NCBI RefSeq assembly: GCF_029094505.1
Contig: NZ_CP119108.1
Coordinates: forward strand, 2,790,001 to 2,854,000
Direction of reading: 5' to 3'
Source: Microbacterium horticulturae
GTDB taxonomy: Bacteria > Actinomycetota > Actinomycetes > Actinomycetales > Microbacteriaceae
Length of the DNA: 64,000 nt
Made by a program: the position numbers and the translations under genes. This document shows, in pieces, positions 54,827 to 63,899 of this stretch (position 1 is its first letter; every line of letters starts with the position of its first letter). Below the pieces are notes generated by a model. The model worked only from the letters and a program-made list of their open reading frames with translations. It was not told where the DNA came from and did not search any database.

Positions 54827-55495
54827 TCATATGCGACCGGGGCGCAGCCGGTACCCGGCGCCGCGCACCGTCTCGATCTGCTGCTCGCCCAGCTTGGCGC
54901 GCAGATACCCGACGTACACGTCCACGACGTTCGATCCCGGGTCGAAGTCGAAGCCCCACACCTGACTGAGCAGCTGCTGGCGGCTGAGCACCTCGCCCGG
55001 GTGACGCAGGAACGTCTCCAGCAGCGTGAACTCGCGGGATGTCAGCTCGACGGCGGCGTCTCTGCGGGTTGCGCGCCGCGTGCGCACGTCGAGCGTGAGA
55101 TCGCCGGCCTTGAGCACGGTCGCCTGGGTCGCGGCATCCGTCCGCAGGCGCAACCGGATGCGCGCGACGAGCTCTTCGATGGCGAACGGCTTGGTCATGT
55201 AGTCGTCGGCGCCACCCGAGAGCCCCGCGACGGTGTCTTCGAGCGCATCGCGCGCGGTGAGGATGATGACGGGGATCTCGACGCGCTCGGTGCGCAGCCG
55301 GCGCAGGGCGCTGAAGCCGTCGAGCTTGGGCAGGCCGATATCGAGCACGAGCAGGTCGTACTGCCCGCTGCGCGCGTACTCGACCGCCTGCGCGCCGTCG
55401 GCGACGGTCTCGGTGCCGAAGCCCTCAGCGGCCAGGCCCTTGGCGATGAACGAGGCGATGCGCTGCTCGTCTTCGGCGATGAGGATGCGGCTCAT
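54827..55495 (-). CDS. OmpR-family response regulator
   Basis: A 222-residue two-component regulator. Receiver: acidic pocket AEDE at residues 7-10, phosphoacceptor Asp52 in VLDIGLP, Thr in ILTARD near 80 and Lys in TKPF near 102. Winged-helix output: ELTSREFTLLETFLRHPG near 150 and VVDVYVGYLRAKLG near 190. The ATG overlaps the kinase stop (ATGA). It is the last gene in the three-gene operon with the kinase and an acidic secreted protein. Confidence 0.92.
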   Translation of the reverse strand: MSRILIAEDEQRIASFIAKGLAAEGFGTETVADGAQAVEYARSGQYDLLVLDIGLPKLDGFSALRRLRTERVEIPVIILTARDALEDTVAGLSGGADDYMTKPFAIEELVARIRLRLRTDAATQATVLKAGDLTLDVRTRRATRRDAAVELTSREFTLLETFLRHPGEVLSRQQLLSQVWGFDFDPGSNVVDVYVGYLRAKLGEQQIETVRGAGYRLRPGRI

Positions 55496-56934
55496 GGGTG
55501 CTCCCGAGGTTCGAGGGCGGGCGTGTGGAACGGGATGTCGAGAGTGAAGGTGGCGCCGGCGCCCGGGGCCGAGTCGACCTTCACCTCGCCGCCGTGCGCG
55601 GCGGCGATACGGGCGACGATCGCGAGGCCGAGCCCGGTGCCCTGGCCTCGTCCTTCGTCGGCGCCGCGGTCGAAGCGCTCGAAGATCCGCTCCTGATCGT
55701 CGACGGCGATGCCGCTGCCGGCGTCGGTGACCCACAGCCGGATGCGCCCGCCGGCGACCGCGCCGCCGATCGAGATCGCGTCCCCGTCGCCGGTGTGGTC
55801 GACGGCGTTGCGTCCGAGCTGCAGCAGCGCCTGCGCGAGCCGCTGCCCGTCGGCGACGGCCTGGCCGCTGGGCACGGCGTCGATCGACCAGGTGCGCCCG
55901 CCCAGCGCCGTCATCTTGGCGAGCGTGTCCACAACGAGATCGGCGAGATCGGCCGGTGCCATCACGAGGAAGCCGGGCCGCTCGGCCCGCGCGAGCAGGA
56001 TGAGGTCGTCGACGAGCCGTGACATCCGCCCCAGCTCGTCGTTCACGAGCCGCAGTGTCTCCTCACGGTCGGCGGGGTCGTCGCGCATCACGTCGAGGTG
56101 GCCGCGGATGATCGTGATCGGCGTGCGCAATTCGTGCCCGGCGTCGTCGAGAAAGCGGCGCTGCCCGTCGAAGGCGGTCTCGAGCCGGTCGAGCATGCGG
56201 TTGAACGTCGCCGCCAGCTGCGCGACGTCGTCGGTTCCCGACACCTCGATGCGCCGTGCCAGGTCGGTCTCGCTGATGCGTGCCGCCGTCTCGCGCACGT
56301 CGCGGATCGGCGCGAGGATGCGGCCTGCCACCAGCCACCCCGCCCACAGCGCCGCCAGGAGCGCGACCGCCGACACGACCGACATGAGCAGGATCGTCGC
56401 CCGGGCCTCGTCGCGCTCGGTCTGCAGGAACTCGACGACCACGAGCGCGGCCGTGGGCGTGGAATCGGCGGCCGCGACCGGCAGCACGGCGTAGACAGCA
56501 GGACCCGCCGGGGTGTTGACGCGTCCCGTGCGCGGCACTGTGGTCGCGGCAACGTCAGCCACGAACGCGGCGTCGCGGTCGAGGCGTACGGGCGGCGCAC
56601 CGGCGCTGCGCAGGTGGGCGCGGCCATCGACGACGCTGAAGAGGGTCTCGTCCGCCTCCGGAACCGCGCGGCTCAAGTACGCGCGCAGCATCTCGGGCAC
56701 CGACGCGAAAGCCGCGCCGGTGTCGGGGTCGACGCCCGCGGCGAACGTGCGCAGCTTCTCGGCCTCGTGGCCGAGCTCGGCGGCTGCGGCGGCGTCGATG
56801 CGCGTGAACATCGAGCGCCCGGTCGCAACGACGATGACCGCGACCGCCAGGGTCACGATCAACAGGATGCCGCCGACGATGCGGGTGCGCACCGACAGCC
56901 CGCGACGCTCAGTCGTCGAATTCGTCGTCGTCAT
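55492..56934 (-). CDS. Sensor histidine kinase
   Basis: A 480-residue membrane kinase with two transmembrane helices (about 16-38 and 175-200) enclosing an extracytoplasmic sensor of about 135 residues, a HAMP domain (about 200-250), a DHp domain with the phosphoacceptor His in DDAGHELRTPI near 268, and an HATPase domain with GRNAVDH, DAGSGI and GTGLGLAIV. The start is uncertain: ATGs at 56967, 56963-type positions and 56934 all lie inside an ACGATG repeat that overlaps, in another frame, the poly-Asp end of the preceding gene. I use 56934. Confidence 0.88.
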   Translation of the reverse strand: MTTTNSTTERRGLSVRTRIVGGILLIVTLAVAVIVVATGRSMFTRIDAAAAAELGHEAEKLRTFAAGVDPDTGAAFASVPEMLRAYLSRAVPEADETLFSVVDGRAHLRSAGAPPVRLDRDAAFVADVAATTVPRTGRVNTPAGPAVYAVLPVAAADSTPTAALVVVEFLQTERDEARATILLMSVVSAVALLAALWAGWLVAGRILAPIRDVRETAARISETDLARRIEVSGTDDVAQLAATFNRMLDRLETAFDGQRRFLDDAGHELRTPITIIRGHLDVMRDDPADREETLRLVNDELGRMSRLVDDLILLARAERPGFLVMAPADLADLVVDTLAKMTALGGRTWSIDAVPSGQAVADGQRLAQALLQLGRNAVDHTGDGDAISIGGAVAGGRIRLWVTDAGSGIAVDDQERIFERFDRGADEGRGQGTGLGLAIVARIAAAHGGEVKVDSAPGAGATFTLDIPFHTPALEPREHP

Positions 56935-57229
56935 CATCGTCATCGTCGTCGTCATCGTCATCGTCATCGTCCCCGGCGGGCGGGGGCGTCGCCGGCGCCA
57001 CGGTTTGGGCGCCGTCGGAGGGCGGCGTCACCGGCGTGGGGGTGGGGGATGCCGTCGGTTGTGGCGTCGGCGCCGATGTCGAGGGTGATCCGGGGGTCGG
57101 CTCGACCGTGACGACGATCACCGCACCGAGTTCGGGCGCGGCCGCCGAGCGCGCGAGGTCGAACGCCAGCCACCCGCCACCGGCCGCGAGCACGGCGACG
57201 GGCAACGCGATCCACGCCCCTCGAGCCAT
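56909..57229 (-). CDS. Small secreted or membrane-anchored poly-Asp protein
   Basis: A 106-residue protein with one N-terminal hydrophobic segment (about 5-27) that could be an anchor or signal, a Thr/Pro/Ser-rich linker (about 45-80), and an end of 16 consecutive Asp followed by Glu, Phe and two Asp. The linker is typical of exposed, extended stalks, and the acidic run could bind Ca2+ or another divalent cation. The DNA of the run is a GAC/GAT triplet repeat that continues into the start of the histidine kinase in a different frame, so the genes overlap by about 26-59 bases. It may be an accessory sensor for this two-component system. No family recognised. Confidence 0.7.
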   Translation of the reverse strand: MARGAWIALPVAVLAAGGGWLAFDLARSAAAPELGAVIVVTVEPTPGSPSTSAPTPQPTASPTPTPVTPPSDGAQTVAPATPPPAGDDDDDDDDDDDDDDDDEFDD

Positions 57230-57407
57230 GGTGCCAGTCTGCCGGAGCGGCTCTGCGCGACCGAGAAGGGTAAGGAATCTCTCACGACGTCCCGGTTTCT
57301 GCCAGACTTCTCCGAAACGATTCGATAGACTCGTGAACTATTCGGCGACCGCGGCCTGCGCGCGGTCGCCTTCGTCCTTTCCGTCTTCTCTTCCGCCGAG
57401 AGCTCTC

Positions 57408-58901
57408 ATGGCCACCACTCTCACCACGGGCCGTCCGTGGCGCGTCATCCTGCTGTTCGCCGTTCCGCTGCTGATCGGCAACGTCGTGCAGCAGCTGTAC
57501 CAGTTCGTCGACACGATCGTCGTGGGCCGCCACCTCGGCGTCGACGCGCTGGCCGCCGTCGGTGCGACCGGCAGCCTGCTGTTCCTGCTGCTCGGTTTCG
57601 CGTGGGGCATGACGAGCGGTTTCGCCATCCCCACCGCCCAGGCGTTCGGAGCCCGGGATTATGCGGGGGTGCGCCGCTCCGTGGCATCCGGCGCCATCCT
57701 CACCGGCATCACGACCGTGATCCTCACCGTGGTCGCGCCGCTGATCGCACGCCCCGTGCTGATCCTTCTGCAGACGCCCGCGGTGCTGCTCGACGATGCC
57801 ACGGTGTTCACGCAGGTGAGCTTCCTGGGCGCGGGCGCGACCATGTTCTTCAACTTCTTCGCGGCGATCATCCGCGCCATCGGCGACTCGCGCACGCCAC
57901 TCGTGTTCCTCACGATCGCGTGCGGGTTGAACGTCGTGCTGGTGCTGACCTTCGTGGGCGTGCTCGAATTCGGGGTCGCCGGCGCGGCGCTGGCGACCGT
58001 GACCTCGCAGGCCGTCTCGGTGCTGCTGTGCCTGGAGTATGTGCGACGCCGGGTGCCGGTGCTGCACGTGCACCGTGCCGACTGGCGGGTCAGCCGCGCC
58101 GATCTGATCGAGCACCTGCGGCTCGGTCTGCCCATGGGCTTCCAGGCCTCGATCATCGCTATCGGCACGCTCACCGTGCAGGTGGCTCTGAACCGCTTGG
58201 GCGCCGACGCCGTCGCGGCCTACACGACGGCGTCGCGCGTCGACAGTCTCGCCGTCGCGTTCCTGCAGTCGCTGGGCCTCGCGGTGTCGATGTATGCCGC
58301 GCAGAACCTCGGCGGACGCCGCCCCGACCGCATCCGTCGCGGCGTCGTGCAGGCCACCGGCATGGCGATTCTCGCGTCGCTGGCGCTCGGCGCGCTGCTG
58401 ATCACGTTCGGCACGCAGATGGTGCGCATCTTCATCGGCTCCGGATCCGACGAGGTCGTGCACCTGGCGCACCTCATGCTCATCGTCAACGGCGTGAGCT
58501 ACAGCGCTCTGGGGGTGCTGTTCGTGCTGCGCGGAGCGCTGCAGGGCATCGGGCACACCCTCATCCCGACCGTGACGGGGGTCATCGAACTGGTCATGCG
58601 CGTGGGCGCGGCCATCGTGCTCGGAGCCTTCCTGGGCTACGTCGGCGTCGTGCTCAGCAACCCCCTCGCCTGGCTGGGCGCGGCCGCCGTGCTCATCCCG
58701 TCGTATGTGCGCGAGCACCGGCGGCTCGCGAAGATGCCCATCGCCCCCGACCTGGCGACCGAGACGACGCCGATCGCCGTCATCGGCCCGACCGACGGCT
58801 CGATGGTCGTCGACGCGGTCATCACGCAACCGGTGCGCGTCGTGCCGGCGCGACGGCGCCTGCGGCCGCGTCGCAAAGCGGGTTCGGGCGCGCGGCGCTG
58901 A
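57408..58901 (+). CDS. MATE-family multidrug efflux transporter
   Basis: A 497-residue MATE (NorM/DinF-type) exporter with 12 helices. IGNVVQQLYQFVDTIVVGRHLG near residue 25-46 and the second-half LRLGLPMGFQASIIAIG near 240 and AAQNLGGRRPDRIRRG near 300 are typical. It should use a cation gradient to export cationic drugs or metabolites. About 55 polar residues follow the last helix, ending in an Arg/Lys-rich tail. Divergent from the poly-Asp/kinase operon; TAGACT (57326-57331) is a possible -10. Confidence 0.9.
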   Translation: MATTLTTGRPWRVILLFAVPLLIGNVVQQLYQFVDTIVVGRHLGVDALAAVGATGSLLFLLLGFAWGMTSGFAIPTAQAFGARDYAGVRRSVASGAILTGITTVILTVVAPLIARPVLILLQTPAVLLDDATVFTQVSFLGAGATMFFNFFAAIIRAIGDSRTPLVFLTIACGLNVVLVLTFVGVLEFGVAGAALATVTSQAVSVLLCLEYVRRRVPVLHVHRADWRVSRADLIEHLRLGLPMGFQASIIAIGTLTVQVALNRLGADAVAAYTTASRVDSLAVAFLQSLGLAVSMYAAQNLGGRRPDRIRRGVVQATGMAILASLALGALLITFGTQMVRIFIGSGSDEVVHLAHLMLIVNGVSYSALGVLFVLRGALQGIGHTLIPTVTGVIELVMRVGAAIVLGAFLGYVGVVLSNPLAWLGAAAVLIPSYVREHRRLAKMPIAPDLATETTPIAVIGPTDGSMVVDAVITQPVRVVPARRRLRPRRKAGSGARR

Positions 58902-59085
58902 CGCGCGGGCAGCCGGGCTCACGCACTTCACGCTGACGCCGCGTGCAGCGGCATCCCTCGCCGGAGCCCCTCCCTCGCGCTTCGCCCGCTCTCGCTGCCG
59001 TTCTCCGCACACGCACATGCGAATCACACGCGCAAACGCCAAGAACGACAGCGCGACGCCGCGCTGTCCGACGTATGCTCAGGGC

Positions 59086-60618
59086 GTGGACGGGCGGTGG
59101 AGGCTGCGCGCGGCCGCGGCGGGGATCGCGGCCGTCGTCCTGGGCGTCGGCGCCGGCGAGCTCGCGGCCGCGGTGCTTGCGCCCGCGTCGAGTCCGATCG
59201 GCGCGATCGGCGATGCCCTGATCGACCTCGCTCCCGGATGGGGTAAAGAGGCTGCTATCTCGCTGTTCGGCACGTCCGACAAGCTCGCCTTGATCGTCGG
59301 CATCGGCGTCGTACTCATCGGGATCGCCGCGCTGCTCGGCGTCGTGGAGGCGCGCTTCCCCCGTGCGGGCGCACTGTCGTGCGCGGCCCTCGGCGTGGTC
59401 GGCATCGCCGCCGCCGTTTCGCGTGCCGATGCCGAAGGCCTGGCCTGGACGCCTTCGGCGATCGCCGGCGCTATGGCCGCCTTCGCTATCGGTCCCCTGG
59501 CGCGCCGCAGCGCCCCGCCGGGTCGGGTTGCCGCCGCGCGCGCCACCGATCCTGAGCGTCGCTGGTTCCTCGCATGGGCCGGCACGGCAACGCTGATCGG
59601 CGTGGCCTCGGCCGCCGGCGGCGTGCTGCTCCAGACCCGTGCACGCGCGGCGACGGCGACGCGGAGGGCCCTGCACCTGCCAGCGCCGGCACGGGCAGCG
59701 CCGCCGGTCCCTTCGGGCGCCGAGTTGACCGTGCCGGGGCTGACGCCTCTGGTGACCCCCAGCACCGACTTCTACCGGATCGACACCGCGCTCTTCGTCC
59801 CCCAGATCGATCCCGCCTCGTGGTCGCTGCGAATCCATGGCCTCGTCGATCACACGGTGGTCCTCACCTGGGATGAACTCCTGGCGCTGCCTCTTCAGGA
59901 GAGCTACACAACGCTCGCCTGCGTGTCCAACCCGGTGGGCGGCGGCCTCATCGGGAATGCGAAGTGGCTCGGCTATCCGATCAGGGACCTGCTCGCGCGG
60001 GCGGCTCCACGCGCCGAGGCCGACATGGTGCTCTCCCGCTCCACCGACGGATTCACGGCGTCGACGCCGCTCGAGGTGCTCACCGACAACCGTGACGCGG
60101 TCCTGGCGGTCGGTATGAACGGTGCACCTCTTCCGCCGGAGCATGGCTTCCCCGTGCGCATGGTGGTCCCCGGGCTCTACGGGTACGTCTCGGCGACGAA
60201 ATGGGTCGTCGACCTCGAGGTCACGCGTTTCGACCGCGCGAGCGCCTACTGGACCGAGCAGGGCTGGTCGCCCCGCGGCCCCATCAAGCTCGAGTCGCGT
60301 ATCGATGTGCCGCGCACGGGCGCGACCGTGCCGTCGGGCGATACCGTGATCGCGGGCGTCGCCTGGCAGCAGCATGTCGGGATATCGAAGGTCGAGGTGT
60401 CGGTCGACGACGGCGCCTGGCAGGACGCCGAACTGGCGACGGCCATCTCCGCCGACACCTGGGTACAGTGGCGACTGCCCTGGCACGCAGCATCCGGCGC
60501 GCACACGATCCGTTGCCGCGCGACCAATCACGCCGGTGAGGTCCAGACCGCGCGAGAGGTGCCACCTGCACCCGACGGGGCGACGGGATGGCCGCACATC
60601 ACGGTGCAGGTGGCGTGA
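59086..60618 (+). CDS. Membrane-anchored molybdopterin oxidoreductase (sulfite oxidase family)
   Basis: A 510-residue protein. The first 170 residues contain five or so hydrophobic helices and the rest is an extracytoplasmic sulfite oxidase fold: FYRIDTALFVPQIDPASWSLRI near 225, the Mo-ligand Cys in TTLACVSNPVGGG near 279, GMNGAPLPPEHGFPVRMVVPGLYG near 345-368 and the Mo-co dimerisation immunoglobulin-like domain from about 400. Similar to actinobacterial YedY/SorT-like fusions. Substrate unknown. TATGCT (59074-59079) ends six bases before the GTG 59086, consistent with a leaderless mRNA. Confidence 0.85.
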   Translation: MDGRWRLRAAAAGIAAVVLGVGAGELAAAVLAPASSPIGAIGDALIDLAPGWGKEAAISLFGTSDKLALIVGIGVVLIGIAALLGVVEARFPRAGALSCAALGVVGIAAAVSRADAEGLAWTPSAIAGAMAAFAIGPLARRSAPPGRVAAARATDPERRWFLAWAGTATLIGVASAAGGVLLQTRARAATATRRALHLPAPARAAPPVPSGAELTVPGLTPLVTPSTDFYRIDTALFVPQIDPASWSLRIHGLVDHTVVLTWDELLALPLQESYTTLACVSNPVGGGLIGNAKWLGYPIRDLLARAAPRAEADMVLSRSTDGFTASTPLEVLTDNRDAVLAVGMNGAPLPPEHGFPVRMVVPGLYGYVSATKWVVDLEVTRFDRASAYWTEQGWSPRGPIKLESRIDVPRTGATVPSGDTVIAGVAWQQHVGISKVEVSVDDGAWQDAELATAISADTWVQWRLPWHAASGAHTIRCRATNHAGEVQTAREVPPAPDGATGWPHITVQVA

Positions 60619-60668
60619 GTCGCGGCATCCCTCGTCGTCCGCCCCGCGCATGGCGAGGACGACGGTAA

Positions 60669-60712
60669 AACGCTCCTGAAGATAAGGACGTGTCCTTATC
60701 CCCAGGAGCGTT
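60669..60712. repeat. Dispersed hairpin element, copy 2
   Basis: Arms at 60669-60689 and 60692-60712, 21 bases each, pair with two mismatches (GAAG against CCCC). The right arm GTCCTTATCCCCAGGAGCGTT differs from copy 1 (53298-53317) mainly at one base of the shared core. It is between the convergent oxidoreductase and rocD genes, again a terminator-like position. Confidence 0.85.
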
Positions 60713-60760
60713 CATGAAGAGAGCGCACGGGCGTCTGCAGCGGACGAAGCTCAGCGCGGA

Positions 60761-61984
60761 TCAGCCTTCGAGCACGACCTTGAGCTGCTCGATCGCCCAG
60801 TCGAGCTCGGTCGCGCGGATCACGAGCGGCGGTGCGATGCGAATCGTCTGCCCGTGGGTGTCCTTCACAAGCACCCCACGGGTCAGCAGCCGCTCGGCGA
60901 TCTCGCGTCCGGTGCCGATCGCCGGGTCGATGTCGACGCCGGCCCACAGACCCGCGACACGCGCCTCGGTCACACCGTGGCCGATGAGCTCGTCGAGCTT
61001 GGCCTTCAGATGCTCACCGAGGGCGACAGCACGCTGCTGGAACTCTCCCGACTCGAGCATCTCGACCACGCGCAGCCCGACGGCCGCGGCCATCGGGTTT
61101 CCGCCGAAGGTCGAGCCGTGCTCACCGGGCTGGATGACGCCGAGGATCTCGCGGTCGGCGGCTACGGCCGACACCGCGACGATTCCGCCGCCGAGCGCCT
61201 TGCCGAGCAGATACATGTCGGGCACGACACCCTCGCGATCGCACGCGAACGTCGTGCCGACCCGGCCGAGCCCAGCCTGGATCTCGTCGGCGATGAACAG
61301 CACGTCGTTCTTCGTGCAGATCTCGCGCACGGCGGCAAGATACCCCTCCGGCGGGATGATCACACCGGCCTCGCCCTGGATCGGCTCGATGAGCACGGCG
61401 GCGGTGTTCGGCGTGATGGCCGCCTCGATCGCGGCGGCATCGCCGTACGGCACCGAGACGAATCCCGGCGCGAACGGACCGAATCCGTCGCGCGCAGTCG
61501 GATCGTCGCTGAAGCCCACGACGGTCGTGGTGCGTCCGTGGAAGTTTCCGTTGGCCACCACGATCGCGGCGGCGCCGGCCGGCAGGCCCTTCACGCGGTA
61601 GCCCCACGCGCGCGCGACCTTGATGCCGGTCTCGACGGCCTCGGCTCCGGTGTTCATCGGCAGCACGAGGTCCTTGTCGCAGAGGTTCGCGAGCGCCGTG
61701 GCGAATGCGCCGAGCCGGTCGTTGTGGAACGCCCGACTGGTGAGCGTGAGCCGGCCGAGCTGTTCGGTGGCCGCTTCGATGAGGGCGGGATGCCGGTGCC
61801 CGAAGTTCAGCGCCGAGTACGCCGACAGCAGGTCGAGGTAGCGCTTGCCTTCGACGTCGGTGACCCAGGCTCCCTCACCCGTGGCTACAACCACCGGAAG
61901 CGGGTTGTAGTTGTGGGCGAGGTGGTCGTCTTCGGTGCGGATGATCCGCACGGCCTTGGTGTCGAGGGTGGGTGCAGAGGTCAT
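60761..61984 (-). CDS. rocD: Ornithine aminotransferase
   Basis: A 407-residue class III PLP aminotransferase converting ornithine and 2-oxoglutarate to glutamate semialdehyde and glutamate. Marks are NYNPLPVV near 25, LPMNTGAEAVETGIKVARAWGY near 108-128, FHGRTTTVVGFSDD near 147, VLIEPIQGEAGVIIPP near 197, FIADEIQAGLGRVG near 232 and the PLP lysine in YLLGKALGGG near 263. ATG 61984 overlaps the dimethylargininase stop (ATGA). The pair suggests catabolism of arginine derivatives to glutamate. Confidence 0.93.
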   Translation of the reverse strand: MTSAPTLDTKAVRIIRTEDDHLAHNYNPLPVVVATGEGAWVTDVEGKRYLDLLSAYSALNFGHRHPALIEAATEQLGRLTLTSRAFHNDRLGAFATALANLCDKDLVLPMNTGAEAVETGIKVARAWGYRVKGLPAGAAAIVVANGNFHGRTTTVVGFSDDPTARDGFGPFAPGFVSVPYGDAAAIEAAITPNTAAVLIEPIQGEAGVIIPPEGYLAAVREICTKNDVLFIADEIQAGLGRVGTTFACDREGVVPDMYLLGKALGGGIVAVSAVAADREILGVIQPGEHGSTFGGNPMAAAVGLRVVEMLESGEFQQRAVALGEHLKAKLDELIGHGVTEARVAGLWAGVDIDPAIGTGREIAERLLTRGVLVKDTHGQTIRIAPPLVIRATELDWAIEQLKVVLEG

Positions 61985-62871
61985 CGGGTCGCTCCTCTTA
62001 GTTCGAGGGTGCAGCACTTGATCCCGCCGCCGCCGCGCAGCAGCTCCGACAGGTCGATGTGCACCGGGTTGTAGCCGTGCTCGCGCAGCTGGGCGTCGTA
62101 CCCGGTCGCGCGCGGCGAGATGAAGACGTTGCGGCCGTCGCTGGCCGAGTTCAGTCCGAACACCGAGCCGTCCGCATCGGCGACACGGATCGCGTCGGGG
62201 AAGCGCTCTTCGAGGATGCCGCGGCTGGCGTCGTCGAAGGCGTTCGGCAGATACGCGATGTTGGCGGCATCCACCCCTTCCGATCCGATGACCGGGTCGA
62301 GGATGCTGATCGCGGTGTCGAGGTGGTAGAACTCGGGGTTCACGAGGTGCAGCGAGACGACCTCGCGGCCGAACACGTCGGCGATCTCGCGATGGCTGTC
62401 GATCGACGAGCGGAAGCCGTAGCCGGCGAGGATCACGTCGCCGGCGAGAAGGATGTCGCCCTCACCCTCCTGCACGGCGGCCGGCTCGACGACCTCGAAG
62501 CCGTGCGACGCGAACCAGTCCATGAACGGACGCTCTTCGCCGCGCCGCTCGTCGACGCTGAACCGGACACCCAGCGCCTTGCCGTCGACGATGAACCCGC
62601 CGTTGGCGGTGTAGACCATGTCGGGCAGGCCGGGTACCGGGTCGATGAGCTCGACGTCGTGACCGAGCGACAGGTATGTGTCGTACAGGGTCTGCCACTG
62701 ACGCACGGCCAGGGCCGTGTCGGTCGGGACGGCCTTGTGCATCCACGGGTTGATCTCGTAACTCACCGTGAAGTGCTCCGGCTTGCACATCAGATACCGC
62801 CGGTGCTGTTGGATGCGGGGGGATGCCGCGGCCGTGTCGTTCTCGGGTACGGCGGTGTTCTGCAGGGACAT
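61981..62871 (-). CDS. ddaH: Dimethylarginine dimethylaminohydrolase (DDAH) family
   Basis: A 296-residue guanidino-modifying enzyme. RYLMCKPEHFTVSYEINPWM near 26-45 (substrate gate), DMVYTANGGFIVDG near 84, EGDILLAGDVILAGYGFRSS near 136, VNPEFYHLDTAISILD near 178 with catalytic His, and the nucleophilic Cys in GGGIKCCTLELRG near the C terminus all fit. It would hydrolyse dimethylarginine (or arginine-like compounds) to citrulline. Actinobacterial homologues are often coupled with rocD as here. Citrulline is not itself a rocD substrate, so an ornithine-producing step must be elsewhere. Confidence 0.88.
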   Translation of the reverse strand: MSLQNTAVPENDTAAASPRIQQHRRYLMCKPEHFTVSYEINPWMHKAVPTDTALAVRQWQTLYDTYLSLGHDVELIDPVPGLPDMVYTANGGFIVDGKALGVRFSVDERRGEERPFMDWFASHGFEVVEPAAVQEGEGDILLAGDVILAGYGFRSSIDSHREIADVFGREVVSLHLVNPEFYHLDTAISILDPVIGSEGVDAANIAYLPNAFDDASRGILEERFPDAIRVADADGSVFGLNSASDGRNVFISPRATGYDAQLREHGYNPVHIDLSELLRGGGGIKCCTLELRGATR

Positions 62872-63128
62872 ATCGCTCCTCACTGAGTGCGGGCGGCGGA
62901 CGCTGTCCTCGGGCCCGGCGGCACTTCGACCCAGGCGATGCTGGGGAAGAGGCGACACGGGCACGCCGCATCCATTCTCCCACTGCTGAGCGCGAAGTCT
63001 GCTCAGCCGACGCTCAGCGGGTCGGCACCCGGTCGCGTCGGTCGTGTCGGCGGCCCCCGCCCCCGCGCAGTCTATGACCCGACGACGCACCGCCCGCGCG
63101 CGCTGCGAGGTCGTGCCAATCTTGTACT

Positions 63129-63899
63129 ATGTCCCGCCGCACTGCCGAACAGACGCGACGCCTCATCCTCGACGCCGCGCTGCAGCTGCTGCTGGAGCGC
63201 GGCGCCTCCGCCGGTGTGCAGCACATCCGCCTGCAGGAGGTGCTGCGCGCCGTGGGCCTCACCTCGGGCGCCGCATACCGCATCTGGTCGGATCAAGACC
63301 AGTTTCACCGCGACCTGGCCGTCGAGATGATGGGCCTGCGCGTCTCGGCGCCGACGGCGAGCGCGACGGCTGCGATCGCCGACTTCGTCGAGCACGGTGG
63401 AACCATCGATGACGTCATCCGCGCCGCGACGCGCGACCACGTCGAGTACGCCGCACAGTTCCACCGCCGCCCCGAATCGCAGGACTCGCACGTGTTCATC
63501 ACGGCGCTCGCCCTGCGGACGGCGGCGGGCTCGTGGCCCGAGCTGCGAGCAGCAGCCGCAGCCCGGCACGAGGAGTCGATCGACGCGTTCAGCCGCTTCT
63601 ACTCCGAGCTCCTGCTGCGCTTCGGATATCGGATGCGCGAGCCGTTCACGGTCCGCGACCTGGCCGAGGCGATGGCGGCGCTGGGCGAGGGCTTCGCCGT
63701 GCGCGCGGCCGAAGGGCTCGAGCACCCCATCATCGCGCTCGACGACGACCCGACCGAATGGACGCTGTTCGGCATCGCCGCACGCGGGCTCGCCACCGCC
63801 TTCATCGAGCGGTTCGACGACGGCGCGACGGCCGACGCAACGACGAACGAGGGAGCGGCCCCGGCCGCGGACCCCCTGCCCGCGAACCGGAGCCGCTGA
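63129..63899 (+). CDS. TetR-family transcriptional regulator
   Basis: A 256-residue TetR regulator. The N-terminal helix-turn-helix is degenerate but present: TAEQTRRLILDAALQLLLERG at residues 5-25 then VLRAVGLTSGAAYRIW near 40. The long C-terminal domain is not classifiable by eye, ending in an Ala/Thr/Asn/Pro-rich tail. ATG 63129 has TTGTACT directly upstream, so the real +1 may be close and the mRNA leaderless. The upstream gap (62872-63128) contains one isolated GCGAGGTCGTGCC, close to the unit of arrays A-C. Divergent from the ddaH-rocD operon, which it may or may not control. Confidence 0.85.
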   Translation: MSRRTAEQTRRLILDAALQLLLERGASAGVQHIRLQEVLRAVGLTSGAAYRIWSDQDQFHRDLAVEMMGLRVSAPTASATAAIADFVEHGGTIDDVIRAATRDHVEYAAQFHRRPESQDSHVFITALALRTAAGSWPELRAAAAARHEESIDAFSRFYSELLLRFGYRMREPFTVRDLAEAMAALGEGFAVRAAEGLEHPIIALDDDPTEWTLFGIAARGLATAFIERFDDGATADATTNEGAAPAADPLPANRSR

